Shown piece after piece: positions 12,344 through 12,468 of a DNA stretch of 12,468 nucleotides (its first letter is position 1; each line of letters opens with the position of its first letter). The position numbers and the translations under genes are program-made. The DNA is from Chromatiales bacterium (GTDB taxonomy: Bacteria > Pseudomonadota > Gammaproteobacteria > UBA6429 > Thiohalophilaceae), in the NCBI GenBank assembly GCA_024641465.1, contig JAHEDB010000022.1:1-12468 (forward strand), read 5' to 3'. The notes below the pieces were generated by a model that worked only from the letters and a program-made list of their open reading frames with translations, was not told the origin of the DNA and searched no databases.

Positions 12344-12468
12344 CTAGGGCTGAAAATGCATCGGATAGCGGATGATCCGATCCTGTTTTAACTCACCAAA
12401 ATTCATGGCGCGCAGGTTATCCGCCACTTCCTCGGCAAATCCGATATTGCCGGTGGTGTTCTGCACCA
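12344..12468 (-). CDS. C-terminal fragment of an unrecognised protein
   Basis: An open frame enters from the right edge and ends at TAG (12346-12344), giving 41 visible codons. The segment reads as a soluble helix (GFAEEVADNLRAMNFGELKQDR) followed by IIRYPMHFQP. Base usage resembles the neighbouring genes and its stop faces the preceding gene's stop across 23 bp, a normal convergent layout. I do not recognise the family from this piece. Confidence 0.5.
   Translation of the reverse strand, partial: VQNTTGNIGFAEEVADNLRAMNFGELKQDRIIRYPMHFQP
12360..12389 (+). terminator. Weak possible terminator of the C_GCAxxG gene
   Basis: ATCGGAT (12360-12366) and ATCCGAT (12375-12381) form a 7-bp stem with an 8-nt loop, followed by CCTGTTTT. 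It lies inside the convergent partial gene and is only a weak candidate. Confidence 0.3.

Overview
The window looks like chromosomal DNA from a gammaproteobacterium of moderately high GC. The YajR-like transporter, the HPF/RaiA-type protein, the arsRM pair and the RAYT transposase are all of gammaproteobacterial type, but I cannot name a genus. The genes are GC-rich except for one AT-rich island around the transposase (about 7080-7960).

Left half (1-6953): a periplasmic copper/redox block. The tail of a thioredoxin-fold protein (ends 281) is followed by a plus-strand operon: a SCO1/SenC-type copper chaperone (463-1107) and a lipoprotein-like FKBP with degraded active-site positions (1120-1818). 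Facing it on the minus strand are a large secreted CotA-like multicopper oxidase (4449-6920), an FkpA/Mip-type FKBP (3537-4304), and a fusion of a mono-haem cytochrome c with a periplasmic binding protein-like domain (1864-3537). The FKBP and fusion genes are coupled by a TAATG stop/start overlap. Together these read as a set for making and using a periplasmic copper oxidase: SCO for copper delivery, FKBPs for folding, the oxidase for catalysis, and the cytochrome/binding protein as electron and ligand partner. The substrate cannot be read from sequence; a metal or phenolic compound is possible.

Middle (6954-9186): a RAYT (REP-associated tyrosine transposase) element with exact 18-bp direct repeats at its 3' side and an inverted partial copy beyond its 5' side. 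Next come a 115-bp segment bounded by perfect 14-bp inverted repeats, a doubtful small secreted ORF, a perfect 12-bp inverted repeat, and an HPF/RaiA-family ribosome-associated protein (8630-8992).

Right part (9187-12468): a YajR-like MFS transporter lacking the usual C-terminal YAM domain converges with a minus-strand arsR-arsM operon (ArsR regulator and arsenite methyltransferase). The arsRM terminator lies inside the last codons of the transporter gene. Divergent from arsR is a C_GCAxxG_C_C-family cysteine protein. A 41-codon 3' fragment of an unrecognised minus-strand gene closes the window.

The most interesting regulatory signal is a palindrome, GTTCGA-N6-TCGAAC, on the arsR promoter and start codon. 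A near copy (GTACGA-N6-TCGAAC) sits on the -10 box of the SCO operon promoter, and a weaker relative sits at the multicopper oxidase promoter. This suggests, but does not prove, a regulatory link between the arsenic genes and the copper oxidase block. The position of the arsR promoter also implies a leaderless arsR mRNA.
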